Positions 21,130 to 32,140 of a stretch of 64,000 nt of DNA are shown piece by piece. Both the position numbers and the translations under genes were made by a program. The number at the start of each line of letters is the position of its first letter. Position 1 is the first letter of the stretch. The notes beneath the pieces were generated by a model. The model worked only from the letters and a program-made list of their open reading frames with translations. It was not told where the DNA came from and ran no database searches. Source of the DNA: Nannochloropsis oceanica (lineage: Eukaryota > Sar > Eustigmatophyceae > Eustigmatales > Monodopsidaceae); the NCBI GenBank assembly GCA_004519485.1, contig CP038118.1, positions 310,001 through 374,000 on the forward strand. The letters run 5' to 3'.

Positions 21130-24100
21130 TTACCGCTGCTTTCCCCCTTTCTTACCCTCCACAGGCCGATCCAAACTCCTGACATGGCAAAGCTCAAACG
21201 ACCTGCAAGGCGGACCTTCCTCCCTCCGCTCCCTCACCTCCGTCTCTCCCTTCCCACCCCTCCTCCTCCCTCTTCTCCTCTCATCCTTCACAAATCGGTC
21301 AATCCATGCCAACTGATGGTCAGACAAAAAATCATTTTTACTCTTCACCTCCACGAGCTTAATCTCAATTCCAGGATCCTCGCCTTCATCCTCCACCTCG
21401 TCCTCCTTCCCTCCATCCCCCTCCCACAACGAAGATGATGAATGGTACGTCGGTGTCATACTCATCTCACCCTTCCACGAGCCCTCCTCCTCCCTCTCCC
21501 CCTCCTCCATCGAACACTCTCCCTCCCCCCTTTCCTCCCTCGAGACCCCCTCCCAAGGTTCCTGTGTCTGGACCCCAACCCCCATAAGAAGCATCATTTT
21601 ATTGCCCTCCCTCATGGCCTGGCTCTCGGCTTCGGCGAGCGAGGCGGTGGGACTGGGAGGGTCGTCGCCTTGGAGGGCAGCAGCTGCCTCTTTCTCTTCT
21701 TCGTCTTCATCCTCCTCGTCTTCCTCCTCCTCCTCCTCCTCCTCCTCCTCCTCCTCTTCTTTCTCATCTTCCTCCTCCTCCACCATCTTCCCCTCCCCCT
21801 CTTCGTCCTCGTCGTCGTCTTCCTCCCCCTCCTTCTCCCCCCTGTCCACCTCTGCCTGCGCTATATTCATGAGCTCTACCTCCTCATCTTCTTCCTCAGG
21901 CGTCAAATATATCATATCCCCTTCCCCCCTCTGCCGTACAACAACAGCAGCAGCAGCCGTAGAAGGAGGATGAGGAAGAGGAAGAGCAGCCATAGCATCA
22001 ATATTCGTAATTCTCCTCCCTCTCTTTCTCTCCTCCCTCTCTTCCTCCTCCTCCCTCCTCTTCGTCGCCGCCCACCTCCCCCACTCCGCCCTCCCCCACC
22101 CTTTCCCTCCTCCAGGCGCCTTCCCTCCCACCGGCAACGACCTCCCCTCGCCCTCCCTCCCTCCCCCCCTCCCCCCCTCCCTCCTCCACACCACCAGATC
22201 AGGCATGCCCCTTGACCACGCATTCAGATTCTGCGCCAGTTTCCTCATCATCCCCACCAGTAACCCGTGCTGTCCCAATCCGACTGCCACCTCCGCCATC
22301 CCCTCCCTCGTCACTCCTGCACAAATCCACTTCCCCCCCCCCCCTCCCTCCCTCCCTCCCTCCCACAGTGCCAGACAATGCTTGTCCCAGCATCGCCTCA
22401 CCTCCCTTCCCAGAGACCGATGGGCCACAAGCTGCTCCAGCTCCGCCAGCCTCCCTTCAATCCCTCCCTTTCTCCTGACATAAAACATGTACGAATGCTC
22501 CACGTCCAAGGGCAATCCCCTCCTTCCCCCCCCCCCTGCCCCCCACAGTGGACACACGAAGGCTCCCGGCACAGACTCGTCCATGATCTCCCTCCAAAAC
22601 AAGAGGCGGAAGAGCATGCGGTACAGGCGACACTCAGTGAAGAGACCCCGGAACCCTTTCTCCCTGTAAGCATCTAGCGCCACCTCCTCCACATTCCTCC
22701 CTCCCTCGAACCTAAGCCTGCCCCTCCTCCCTCCCTCCCTCTCTCCCTCTTTCCCTTTTCCTTGTTCCTGCACCGCCCACAGATACACCTGCGCATACCC
22801 TCCCTCTCCCGGCTCCTCCTCCTCCTCCCCCTCCTCCCTCCCGCCCTCCTTCCGTGGGGTCGTCGTCCTCTCTCCCTCCCCCAGCCCCTTCCTCAACCTC
22901 TTCCTCCCCCTCTCCATCGCCAATCGATCCCCCCCCGCCACCTCCCTCATGTAATCCCCTTCCACCGCCTCCTCCAACATCTCCCGCAACCGTTCCCTCC
23001 CTCCCTTCCTTCCTCCCTCCCCTTCCTGCCCCCTAGAATAGAGACACAGCCACTGGAGTCTCACTTGAGCCACCCACCCTTCTCTCCTCACGCCGGCCGT
23101 GTAGGGCACCCAGGGCGAGTCCAGGGAGAGGAGGAAGGCCAGGAGGGAGGACGCGATGCAGGCAGGGGTGGTGGAGGGAGGGAGGGAGGGCAAGGAGGTG
23201 TGGGCACAGCGGCGTTTGTGCACGAAAAAGAAGGCGATGGCGAAGAGGCCACGGAGGTACTGCCACGTGGAGGAATAAACTAATTCAGTGATGTGCCCCG
23301 CGAGAGGGTGAGGGAGGGAAGGAGGGAGGGAGGGGGGGAGGGGAGGAGGAGCAGGGGAAGGCGGCCCTGCGAGAGGGCGAGGGAGGGAAGAAGAAGAAGA
23401 AGGAGGAGGAGGAGGAGGAGGAGGAGGAGGAGAGAGGCGAGCAAGGCGCCGGCTGGTCTCTTCATGGATTTGCCGGAGGATGCACGGGCGAAATCCAAGG
23501 GAGGGGGGGCGGGAGGAAGGGAAGGAGGAAAGGCCCGCATCACGCAACCACAGGACCTCCCGCATCATGTCCACCACATGCACCACCATTGCCACCTCCC
23601 GCCTGTCCTCCTCCTCTTCCTCCTTCCCCATCCTCTCTAGCTCCTCCAGCGACCTCCTTCCTGTCTGTGCTCTTGCTCTCCTTCCCCCCCTTCCTCGAGC
23701 CCTCCCTCGCTCAATCCCTTCCACCACCCGGCAGCGCCAACGCCGAGCTTCCAGCACACGTTCCAGGTGTTCTCTTGACACGAACAAAGGGGCTAGCCCT
23801 CCTCCTCCTCCTATTCCTCCTCCTCCTCCCTCCCTGCCTTCTTCTCCTCCTCCGTCCCCTCCTCTCTCGTTTTCGCCCGCCTGTAGCTTCACCGACGAGG
23901 AGGACGAGGATGAAGAAGGGGGAGAGGAAGGGAGCGAAGAAGGGCTCGCGAACAAGCCCAAGATCTGCCCACCCAGCAGCGACAGCGTTGATGCATACCA
24001 CCGGGCCTGCTGTCCCAGTCGCTCCTCCCCTCCTCCCTCCCTCCCTCCCTGGAACTCCCACACGCCCGTGTAAAGGAAAGCAAGGCGGCCTAGAGCTTGA

Positions 24101-26160
24101 AGGAGGGCGGGATGCACAGACCATGTGCCGGGGGAGGACGAGGAAGGGAGGGTGGAAGGGGTGGACGAGGAGAGGGGAGTGAAGAGGAGGAGGCCTTGAT
24201 TGTGAAGGGAGGTGAGGAGAAGGAGGGCAGCCGCGGCGGCAACGGAGAAGGAGGGGAAGCAGGAAGAACTCCCCCCGCTGTCGGCTTTGCTCTTGTCCTT
24301 ACTGCTGCTGCTGCTGCTGGCGTTGTCGTCAAGGGAGAGGGAGAAGGCGTAGACGGGCCCCTGCTTGTCGACGAGGCGGAAGTAGTGACGACAGGACGAA
24401 AAGGGGGGAGGAGAAGGCATGGAAGGAGGAATCGGAGGACGAAAAGGGGGGAAGAAGGATATATGAGCGTCGTTTCCCTCCTCTTGCTCTTGCTGCTGCT
24501 GCTGCGCCAGGAGAAGGAGGAGGACCCAGACCATGGAAGGCGCAACCAATCGCTGTTGCTGTTGCTGCTGTAGATACTCGTTGAGACATACGTCTCCAGT
24601 GACAGCGGCAGGATGAGCACCAGAAGCAGCACAACCCTTGTTTTCCCGCTTCGCCTTAACTCTTTTGGATTCAGGGAGCGGGAGGGAGGGCGGGAGGGAG
24701 GGCAGCTTCCCCGTGACAAGTAGGATCCCTAAGACTGCTTTTTCCGCCCAAGAACACGCTTGGAGAGAAGAGAGGGCTATTTGTTGTGAGGGTGTGAAGA
24801 GAAGACGGCTACAGGAGGAGGGGGAGAAGGAGGAGAAAGGGGTATGGAGGGAAGAAGAGGGGGAGGGGGAGTAGTAGTCGAGCAGCAGCTGCAGGCCTGG
24901 CAGGGGGTTGGTGAGGGCCATGGAGGAAGGGGGGGAGGGAGAGAGGAAGGAAGGGAGGGTAATGCTGACGGGGCTCTTGAACGAAGCTTTGAGAGAATTG
25001 TCAGCGCTGCTTTTGCTGCTTTTGCTGCTCTTTCTGCTGATGCTGCTGTTGCTCAGACGGGCGAGGAGGAGGTGCCAGTGGCCTGCGAGCTGTAGAGGTG
25101 GAGAGGGATCAGACGAAGGAGAAGGAGAAGAAGAAGGAGAGGGGGAGGGCAACTGCCAGTGTAGCGCAAAGTCAGATCGATCTGTTCCTATTGTTGGCGG
25201 TGATTGAATTGGTGCTCCTGATACTGGTGCTGCTGCTGCTGCTGCCGCTGCTGCTATATCGCACGGGTTCGGCGGAAGCTCAGCCACTAATAAAGTGATA
25301 TCCCCTTGACCAGGCTGAGATGAAGCCATCCCTAAAAATACAAAGGGTCGACGTGGTGGCTTGGGGGGCTTAGATTTTGATTGTTCTTTCTGTGGCTCTC
25401 GCTGCTGCTGTTGTTGCTCCTTTTGGTGACCCTGGCCCATATTCATGGAACTACAGGCATCAGTGGTGGTGGTGAGTGCAATTGTTGCATCTCGCTGTCC
25501 CACGGATGGCACCGATTGTACTGATGAAGAAGAGGCGATTACTACGGTAGTATTAACGCGCGAGTAAGATGCTGGTGCTGGTGATGGTGCTGGTGCTGTT
25601 ACTGCTACAGTTGCTGCTACAGACGGTGATGACGATAAAGGAAGTGGTCGTGTTTGCGTCGCTCGTCGTGCTGCTACTGGCGATGCTACGCAATGCAATG
25701 ATGCAGGCTCTGGAACAGCTGCCGGGGAATTCACTAACGCATGATGAGGAGGAGGAATGGTACCGCCAATAGGTGGAGGGGGGGAGGGGTATAGCGTACA
25801 GCGTGCCGGAGGAGCACGGGACCAAGGATCTAGACGCCAGGACATGGCAATATCATTCAAACGCTGCTTTGTCGACTCGGGAAGTGGGTGATTAATACTG
25901 GCATGAAGGGCCAAACGGGCTCGAGCGCGGGGTCCTGGCCCGCCCGGAGGGAGGTGCCAAATGGAGGTGGAGGAACAGGCAGAGGTAGCTGGATGCAAAA
26001 GGCGCTTTTTGCTGTCGGTGGGAGGTGGCGGCGCCGAATCATTGTGGGAACGCCGATCCTTGTCCATCTGAATCTGGAAAAGGGTTTGCAGGGATGAGTT
26101 TGACTGGGTAAGACTATGGTTAACGCATGCGGCGTTGAAGGAGAGATGTGCACGTTTCAA
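21130..26160 (-). CDS. FAN1: FAN1-like structure-specific nuclease (giant)
   Basis: One open frame of 1676 residues, much longer than animal FAN1 (about 1000). The C-terminal third has the family order. Around residues 1160-1200 is VEEVALDAYREKGFRGLFTE, then LLFWREIMDESVPGAFVCP and PLDVEHSYMFYVRRK. The VRR-NUC core follows: GMPDLVVW at about residue 1317 and IKLVEVKSKNDFLSDHQLAW at about 1600, then FELCHV. The visible Glu, Asp and Glu-X-Lys fit the metal-binding set. About 280 mostly acidic low-complexity residues split Asp from Glu-X-Lys. FAN1 cuts 5' flaps in DNA crosslink repair. The N-terminal 1100 residues are low complexity with islands such as HITELVYSSTWQYLRGLFA; in-frame introns there cannot be excluded. 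Confidence 0.88.
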   Translation of the reverse strand: MKRAHLSFNAACVNHSLTQSNSSLQTLFQIQMDKDRRSHNDSAPPPPTDSKKRLLHPATSACSSTSIWHLPPGGPGPRARARLALHASINHPLPESTKQRLNDIAMSWRLDPWSRAPPARCTLYPSPPPPIGGTIPPPHHALVNSPAAVPEPASLHCVASPVAARRATQTRPLPLSSSPSVAATVAVTAPAPSPAPASYSRVNTTVVIASSSSVQSVPSVGQRDATIALTTTTDACSSMNMGQGHQKEQQQQQREPQKEQSKSKPPKPPRRPFVFLGMASSQPGQGDITLLVAELPPNPCDIAAAAAAAAAPVSGAPIQSPPTIGTDRSDFALHWQLPSPSPSSSPSPSSDPSPPLQLAGHWHLLLARLSNSSISRKSSKSSKSSADNSLKASFKSPVSITLPSFLSPSPPSSMALTNPLPGLQLLLDYYSPSPSSSLHTPFSSFSPSSCSRLLFTPSQQIALSSLQACSWAEKAVLGILLVTGKLPSLPPSLPLPESKRVKAKRENKGCAASGAHPAAVTGDVCLNEYLQQQQQQRLVAPSMVWVLLLLLAQQQQQEQEEGNDAHISFFPPFRPPIPPSMPSPPPFSSCRHYFRLVDKQGPVYAFSLSLDDNASSSSSSKDKSKADSGGSSSCFPSFSVAAAAALLLLTSLHNQGLLLFTPLSSSTPSTLPSSSSPGTWSVHPALLQALGRLAFLYTGVWEFQGGREGGGEERLGQQARWYASTLSLLGGQILGLFASPSSLPSSPPSSSSSSSSVKLQAGENERGGDGGGEEGREGGGGGIGGGGGLAPLFVSREHLERVLEARRWRCRVVEGIERGRARGRGGRRARAQTGRRSLEELERMGKEEEEEDRREVAMVVHVVDMMREVLWLRDAGLSSFPSSRPPSLGFRPCILRQIHEETSRRLARLSPPPPPPPPPPSSSSSLPRPLAGPPSPAPPPLPPSLPPSLPHPLAGHITELVYSSTWQYLRGLFAIAFFFVHKRRCAHTSLPSLPPSTTPACIASSLLAFLLSLDSPWVPYTAGVRREGWVAQVRLQWLCLYSRGQEGEGGRKGGRERLREMLEEAVEGDYMREVAGGDRLAMERGRKRLRKGLGEGERTTTPRKEGGREEGEEEEEPGEGGYAQVYLWAVQEQGKGKEGEREGGRRGRLRFEGGRNVEEVALDAYREKGFRGLFTECRLYRMLFRLLFWREIMDESVPGAFVCPLWGAGGGGRRGLPLDVEHSYMFYVRRKGGIEGRLAELEQLVAHRSLGREVRRCWDKHCLALWEGGREGGGGGKWICAGVTREGMAEVAVGLGQHGLLVGMMRKLAQNLNAWSRGMPDLVVWRREGGRGGGREGEGRSLPVGGKAPGGGKGWGRAEWGRWAATKRREEEEEREERKRGRRITNIDAMAALPLPHPPSTAAAAVVVRQRGEGDMIYLTPEEEDEEVELMNIAQAEVDRGEKEGEEDDDEDEEGEGKMVEEEEDEKEEEEEEEEEEEEEDEEDEDEEEKEAAAALQGDDPPSPTASLAEAESQAMREGNKMMLLMGVGVQTQEPWEGVSREERGEGECSMEEGEREEEGSWKGEMSMTPTYHSSSSLWEGDGGKEDEVEDEGEDPGIEIKLVEVKSKNDFLSDHQLAWIDRFVKDERRRGRRRGGKGETEVRERREEGPPCRSFELCHVRSLDRPVEGKKGGKQR

Positions 26161-26433
26161 TCGGCGAATTAAGTCATGGTTTTTAACCTACAGCCTTCTT
26201 GACGGGGTAAAGAGCCGTCGCACTTACGCAAACTTTACCCTGACACGCGTGAGATAGTGGTAATGGTACCCACCGGGAGCAGAGCAGCATTGAGCAGCAT
26301 TCTTACCAAGCGTCATCACTTGACTTTTTTTGGCGCACCGAACGCAAGGAAAACCTCCTCCCTCCTCATTCCCACTCTCAAACCCACATCCACACGCACC
26401 CACTTGACACAACAAAAGATCGTCAGCAGCATA
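26161..26433. promoter_or_regulatory. Short bidirectional promoter (FAN1 / ANK-WW)
   Basis: Only 273 bases separate the two divergent start codons, the tightest head-to-head pair of the window. No repeated motif was recognised. Confidence 0.45.
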
Positions 26434-27764
26434 ATGGACCTCCTCATCGAGTTGGGCCTGGCATTTGGCCTGGCTTCTCTCCTTTTGGCACTCGCCCCTT
26501 TCTACTACATGTTCATCACGCTCGCCATGCTCCTAGGGGTCCTCCTCCTGCTGGCCGGTGTTCTGGGTACGTTGATTATTTCCATGGTACAAAAGGTGGC
26601 TATGCACCCTTGCCCGTTGATGGTAGATAAAGGCATAATTATAGAGGTCTTGCGTTCCATGTATTCGCTCTTCCCCACCTGGACGCTCCCCCCTTTCTCT
26701 CTCTCCCTCCCTTCTAGATCCCTTCGAAATCCCCTGGTACTTCTGGGCGGGCCTCTGCTTCTACCTCGCCATCAGGCATCAAACCGACGGCTACGTGAAA
26801 GGGAGTCTATGCAAGGCTGCGGCTGATGGGAATTACGAGTTGGTCAAGAAGTTGCTGGTAATTAATCATGGTCAGTACGCGTTGGAGCTGGATGAGAAGG
26901 TGAGTTCACCCGTCTTGGGTGACAGGCGCAGTTTATGTAAGCCTTTCCGCCTACCTGCCTCCCAGCATTTCCCTACTATCTCTTCTCTGGGTTTTTACTG
27001 AGGCTACCTGTCTGCTTCTCTGACCTCTCCCTCCCTTCCTCCATCCCTAGGGCTATTCTCCTGTCATGCACGCCGCCCGTCGCGGGCACCTCCCCCTCGT
27101 CAAGCTCCTCCTCTCCACCGGCCTCTACGACCCTCGAAATTTGTCGGCTAAATCCCGCTCTGGTAAAAGCGCTCTTTTTTTAGCAGCTCAAGCCAACCAC
27201 GAGCAGATTGTGAGATTACTACTGGAGAGAGGGGCGGACCCGGCAGGTTTGATGCAAGACACTTGGTTTCAACGGTTTCTGCCTTTCATTGCTGCCTTAA
27301 ACAGCAGCAGCAGCAGCAGCAGTGGCAGCAGAGGAGGGACGAGGATAAGACCAGTGAGACGACCTTCAGGAAGTTCAGCGGCTCCCCCCAGCTACTGGGT
27401 ACCTGGAACCTCACCCTCCTCCTCCTCCTCCTCCTCCTCCTCCTCCTCCTCCTCCTCCTCGCAGCAGCAGCGGCGTGTGACTCCACCGTCTTCAGCCCCC
27501 GTAGCCATGCCAGTCGCAGTTGCTCTCTCCCCTTCCGCTTCCCACGAGTCACTTTCCTCTTTCCCACCCTCCTTCTCATCGTCCTCAGCGCCACCCGTGG
27601 CGACGGCCACAGGAGGGGGGGGTTGGAGGGAGCACGAGGAGGAGCTACCGCCATTGCCGCAGGGCTGGGAGGAGAGAGTGACAGAGGAGGGGTATACTTT
27701 CTATCTGAATCACAATGAGAAGACGACGAGCTGGGAGAGGCCTGTGCCGCGCATGTATGGATAG
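26434..27764 (+). CDS. Membrane-anchored ankyrin-repeat protein with WW domain
   Basis: Three exons (26434-26566, 26718-26899, 27051-27764) joining to 342 residues. The N-terminus is strongly hydrophobic with two or three membrane segments ([20 protein letters not shown] and following, then [13 protein letters not shown]). Ankyrin repeats follow: [37 protein letters not shown] and [19 protein letters not shown]. After a poly-Ser linker encoded by (CTC)n at 27415-27462 comes a WW domain: [19 protein letters not shown], with a second Trp in TTSWERP. WW domains bind proline-rich ligands, so this looks like a membrane-tethered adaptor. An upstream in-frame ATG at 26257 would add 59 residues; the internal start is preferred because the membrane segment begins there. 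Confidence 0.85.
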
Positions 27765-28188
27765 AGAAGGTGATGGAGGGAGGGAGGGAGGGAGGGAGGG
27801 AGGGAGATGAGTGTAAAATAGCAAATTATTGGGTGAATTTGCACGTTAGCGAATGATGCTCCCGAAAGGGAGAGGCATTCTGAGGGAGGACAGGAGGTAG
27901 AAAATGAAGCAGAGCGAGAAGACATAAGACAAAGGGGGTAAATTGTAACCTTCCGTGATGGGACTAAGATGTGATTGTGATTGAGGCGAATGTGATAGAG
28001 AGAAGAATGAGATGATAGCATACACGACACACTCGTTCATGAATGCGTTGGGGCCCAAAATGTAAAGTAAGCAGAGGTAGCACAATTCTTCAAAAACCAG
28101 CAACAGTAAACATAAAGACGAAAGAGCAGAGGAATGAGACGAAGAAGACACAAATGGTACGACAAACTCTTCATCCTTTTGCTTTTTC
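27765..28188. other. Convergent 3' region with (GGGA)n run
   Basis: A pure (GGGA)n microsatellite occupies about 27775-27806, 11 bases after the ANK-WW stop. The remainder is AT-richer and without a gene. Confidence 0.7.
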
Positions 28189-28542
28189 TCACAACTCATC
28201 CTCCTTTCCACCCCCATCATCCTCCATTTCAGTCCACTCGTTCCTCCTCCTCCTCCGTCCTCCCTTCCTCCCTTCCCTCCTCCTAAACGGAGTCACCACC
28301 GCCTTGCAAAAGGCGCTCCCTCCCCACACACACACCAGCCCCCCCGCCCCCACCAAGGCCAATTTAGCCAATATCCCCATCTCTGTTATTATGGGCGCAA
28401 AGGCATGTGCTCCATCCACGAGGTCTCGAAGGAGCGAAAATTCTTTGTCGCGCAATTTGAGGTCGACTTCGACGCGCATACTTTCATCGATGAGGGCGGC
28501 GGCGGCGGATGGGGAAGAGGAGGAGGAGGACCAACGCGACAT
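28189..28542 (-). CDS. Small basic membrane protein, unknown
   Basis: 117 residues if translation starts at 28542; the frame stays open further upstream through a poly-Ser region that is probably untranslated. A poly-Ser start is followed by an amphipathic helix (RVEVDLKLRDKEFSLLRDL), one membrane segment (LAKLALVGAGGLVCVWGGSA) and a very basic stretch (RRREGRKGGRRRRR). The protein ends in KEDEL, close to an ER-retention signal, but the charged tail could face the cytosol. Family not recognised. Confidence 0.5.
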   Translation of the reverse strand: MSRWSSSSSSPSAAAALIDESMRVEVDLKLRDKEFSLLRDLVDGAHAFAPIITEMGILAKLALVGAGGLVCVWGGSAFCKAVVTPFRRREGRKGGRRRRRNEWTEMEDDGGGKEDEL

Positions 28543-28719
28543 TTTTACAGCCTCTTTTCTGTTTGTTTCTATTTTACAAGGTTTGTGCCGTGCGCGTTCC
28601 GTGGTCGTGCCTGTAGGGGGAAGGGTGGGAGGGAAGAGAATCGAGTTGAGACGAAGAAGGGGTTGAAACGCGCAGAAAGAGAACGAACGAGGCGGCAACA
28701 CAGACTTGCTGCTGCGGCG

Positions 28720-28772
<53 letters not shown>

Positions 28773-29228
28773 ATACGCAGTGCAATATTGAAAGGCAACA
28801 TAAATGGGAATGGTTCTTTGGGTGGTTGCATTCAACATAACGCAGCATGAGCGCGGTTAATGTGGCCTTATGTGTGGGGAGGAATGCAGGGCAAAATGCT
28901 CCAACTCTCACACAGAGAGGGGGCGGTGCTCGTTCTGGGGACGCGACCAGCTCCCTCTGGTCGTTTACTTGTCGAGTGACTGCTTGGCCTCTCTGCTTCT
29001 TATTCTCTCGCTTTTCTTTCATTTGCTCTGCATTCTTGATTCCCTTTAACTAGCACTCGTTCGCTTCAATCTTGTCCTCTTCTTATGACGCTCCTCTTCT
29101 TTGTTCCCTTGCCTCCTGTCTTCTTCCTCACTCAATACTAATCACAACTTAGGTCACGACTTCCCTCCTCGTCCCCCCACACTAACGCATGGGAAACGAA
29201 GACTACCCTACTATTTATCCTCACTCGT
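28543..29228. other. Intergenic region with (CTG)n microsatellite
   Basis: Holds a (CTG)n run at about 28723-28771, roughly 16 units. This is upstream of the small membrane protein and downstream of the helicase. Reading frames across the repeat give only homopolymers and are not counted as genes. Confidence 0.6.
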
Positions 29229-31359
29229 TTAGTCATCATCCCCGAACACAATCTTGGTCGCCTTTTTCACCTCCATCCCATCCTTGGGTCCGAACGCCCC
29301 ATATAGCTTGTGCTCCTTCTTCTTTACCGCCGTGCCGAACTTCATCAAATCCGCAGGCACCTCCTGCCCCGCCTGATTCAATGTGTTGACGAGCGCGCCG
29401 GCATTCCCCTTGTCGCCTTGGTGAAAGAAGGTGTGCGCGATACCCGTCTTGCCGGCACGGCCGGTACGACCAATCCTGGAGGAAGCGAGGAAGGGAAGGA
29501 GGGAAGGAGGGAGGGAAGGGGAGCGATTAGTGTTTCCCTTTCTGTCTCTCCCTTCCTTCCTTCCTTCCTCCCTTCCTCCCTTCCTCCCTTCCTTGCTTGC
29601 TTTTCTCCCCCTCTCCTCCAGTACCTGTGTACATAGTCCTCAATCGTCAAAGGAAACGAATAATTAATCACCACCTCCACATCCGGGATATCCAGCCCCC
29701 GGGCCGCCACGTCAGTCGCAATCAGAAGCGGCACTTCCTTCGTCTTGAACTTCTCAATGGCCGCGATGCGATCGTTCTGACCCTTGTCCCCGTGGATACC
29801 CAGGCAATTGAATCCTTGCCGTTGCAGATTCTGCTCCAGCCGGCCTGCTTCCTGAGAGAGGGAAAGAGGGAGAGGGAGGGAAGGCAGCGGAGGAACGAGA
29901 GCCAAGAGAGGGAGGGATGGGGACAGATATAGGGGTGGGGAAAGATGAATAGCAGTGTACGCACACCCGCATCCACACCCACACCCACACCCCAACACGT
30001 AATAGCCCAATATCACGGGTCGGCACGTACCTTCTTATAAAGCGCAAAGATCAGCACCCTGTTATCCCTCTTTCCATGATACTGCTGCAGAAGAGCCCGT
30101 AAACGCTTCTCGCGGTCAAACTCCCCCAGCACCTCCACCACCTGCTTCACCCTCTTGTTGCTACTCAAATCCTCTCCTCCAATCGTCACCTTCACCGGCT
30201 CCCTCAGAAATTCCCTCGCCAAAGTCTGGATCGACTGCGGCCAGGTCGCGGAGAACAAGGCCGTTTGCCTCTTATCCGCCGGTGCACACTCTAAAATGAT
30301 GCCCCGAATGGCCTGCTCGAAGCCCTGGTCCAGCATCCTATCCGCCTCATCCAGGACAAGGTACGATACCTCGCTCAAGTCGCACTCGCCTTCCTCCATC
30401 AGGTCCGCAAGCCGTCCTGGCGTGGCCACCACGATGTCCACCCCCTGTCGCAACGCCTGCCGTTGCTCATGCTTGTTCACCCCTCCAAACAAACATATGC
30501 TCCTCAGGTCCAGCCCATTCAACACCCCATCCAGTACCTCCGCGCTCTGCATCGCCAATTCCCTCGTTGGGGCCACCACCAACATCCGCGGCACACGCCG
30601 CTGCCGCCCTCCCTTCCCCCCTCCCTCCTTCACCTTTCCCCTGATATGTACCAAGCCAGGCAAAGCAAACGTCAACGTCTTCCCCGAGCCCGTTTCAGCA
30701 ATCCCAATGATGTCCCTACCTGCCATCAACACCGGCCAGCACTGCGCTTGAATAGGTGTGGGGGCCTTGAAGCCCTTAGTACAGGCCAAAAGATCTGCGG
30801 GGAAGTTGGCGCCGGAAAAGGTGAGGGTGGGGAGGAAGAGCTCGCATCCAGGGCCAGAGACCAGGATCTCGTTCTTCTCCCACCAAGTTTGAGCTTTTGA
30901 CTGGGACATGATGTCCGAAGAGGAGGTGCAGGACGAGGAAGGGGTCGAGGGGACGGAGGAGGACGAGGTTTCTTTCTCTTGACGTTTTTTTTCCTTTTTC
31001 CGGCGTTTCTTCTCTTCCTTGCCCACTTCCTCTTCCTTTTCCGCTTTCTTTTCTTCATCAGTAGCAGTCGCATCACCGCCAACATCAGCCCCTTCTAGTT
31101 TGGCCAGGCGCTTCGCTTCTTTCTTTGCCTTCTTGCGTGCTTTCTTCTCAACTGCTGCTGCTGCTGCCGCCGCCGCTGCGTCCTCGTCCTTGTCCTCGTC
31201 CTCGTCCTTGTCCTCGTCCTTGTCCTTGTCCTCGTCCTCGTCCTCTTCAACTGCTAGTGAGTGAATATCCTCTTCCTGGTGACGGTGACCGTTCTCAGAA
31301 GCCTCGCGCTTGTTCTTCGCGGCCTTGTAAGTTGCAGCCGCACATGTCGAAGTTGTCAT
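29229..31359 (-). CDS. DBP3-type DEAD-box RNA helicase
   Basis: Three exons (31359-30031, 29851-29625, 29475-29229) joining to 600 residues. The N-terminal 145 residues are charged and Lys/Glu-rich, as in yeast Dbp3. Helicase motifs appear in order: Q motif ([10 protein letters not shown]), I (AETGSGKT), Ia (PTRELA), Ib (TPGRL), II (LDEADRMLD), III (SATW), IV (VLIFALYKK), V ([15 protein letters not shown]) and VI ([13 protein letters not shown], which spans the second splice junction). The tail [17 protein letters not shown] is typical of the DBP3 subgroup, which works in large-subunit pre-rRNA processing in the nucleolus. Motifs look intact, so the enzyme should be active. Confidence 0.93.
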
Positions 31360-32140
31360 GGCTTCCTCCTATTTTGATGAGATGTGTGGGTGGGCCGGGT
31401 CCCGGGGGGATGGGTGAATGGAGAGAAATGGAAGCGTATTGTGCAAGGTAACATGAAAGAGTTGAGATAAATACACAAAATACAGGTATATGGAGGAGTT
31501 GGGAAACGCCGCGACATCGTGAGTACCTGGATTGGGAAGAAGGGCGGTCACCCCACAAACACAACTCGTGATCAGACATTCACCAGGGAAGTAAGGATAT
31601 CGTGCGGTAAATATAGCATCGGAACCTTACAGGCATGGCCAGCCACAATCACACAAAACCACACTAGGAGGGCGACGCTTCTGCTGCTTCTTAGATACTC
31701 CCATGCCCATTCACTCCCAGCCCAGCGCCTACCTCATCCACAACCTTGCGCTTCTTGTCCTTGCTCCCGCCCATGGCTGCTGCAAATATCAAGATAGTAT
31801 AGCTATGTGTGTGGATGAGGAAGCGGATAGCTGGTCAGAGGCAAAGCGATGTCGACCACGATACCACAGGAAGGATAGTAGATGGCCCACACAGACCACA
31901 GGAGGTAGTCGCCGTTGCATCGTCGGCGCGTTTTGAAACAAGTCAGTCTCAAGTCAAGTTGTTCTTTTTGCCTTTGTCGTCTCTAACACAAACCACGCTA
32001 TTACGTGCGCACACGGACTACCAGGCTATCAAGGCGCACGTATAGAAACCGGGCACATTTCCCCCGCACACCATCTCGTACAGTCAGACGCGCCAACCAG
32101 GCAAGAAGCCCTCAGCACCATCATCATACAAGCAAGTAAA
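31360..32140. promoter_or_regulatory. Head-to-head intergenic region (DBP3-type / CDC26)
   Basis: 781 bases between divergent starts. No coding frame resembles a known family. Presumed promoters and 5' leaders. Confidence 0.4.

Noticed and set aside
21602-21973. Plus-strand poly-Ser frame inside the FAN1-like gene
   Set aside because: Antisense reading of the acidic GAG/GAA-rich coding block.
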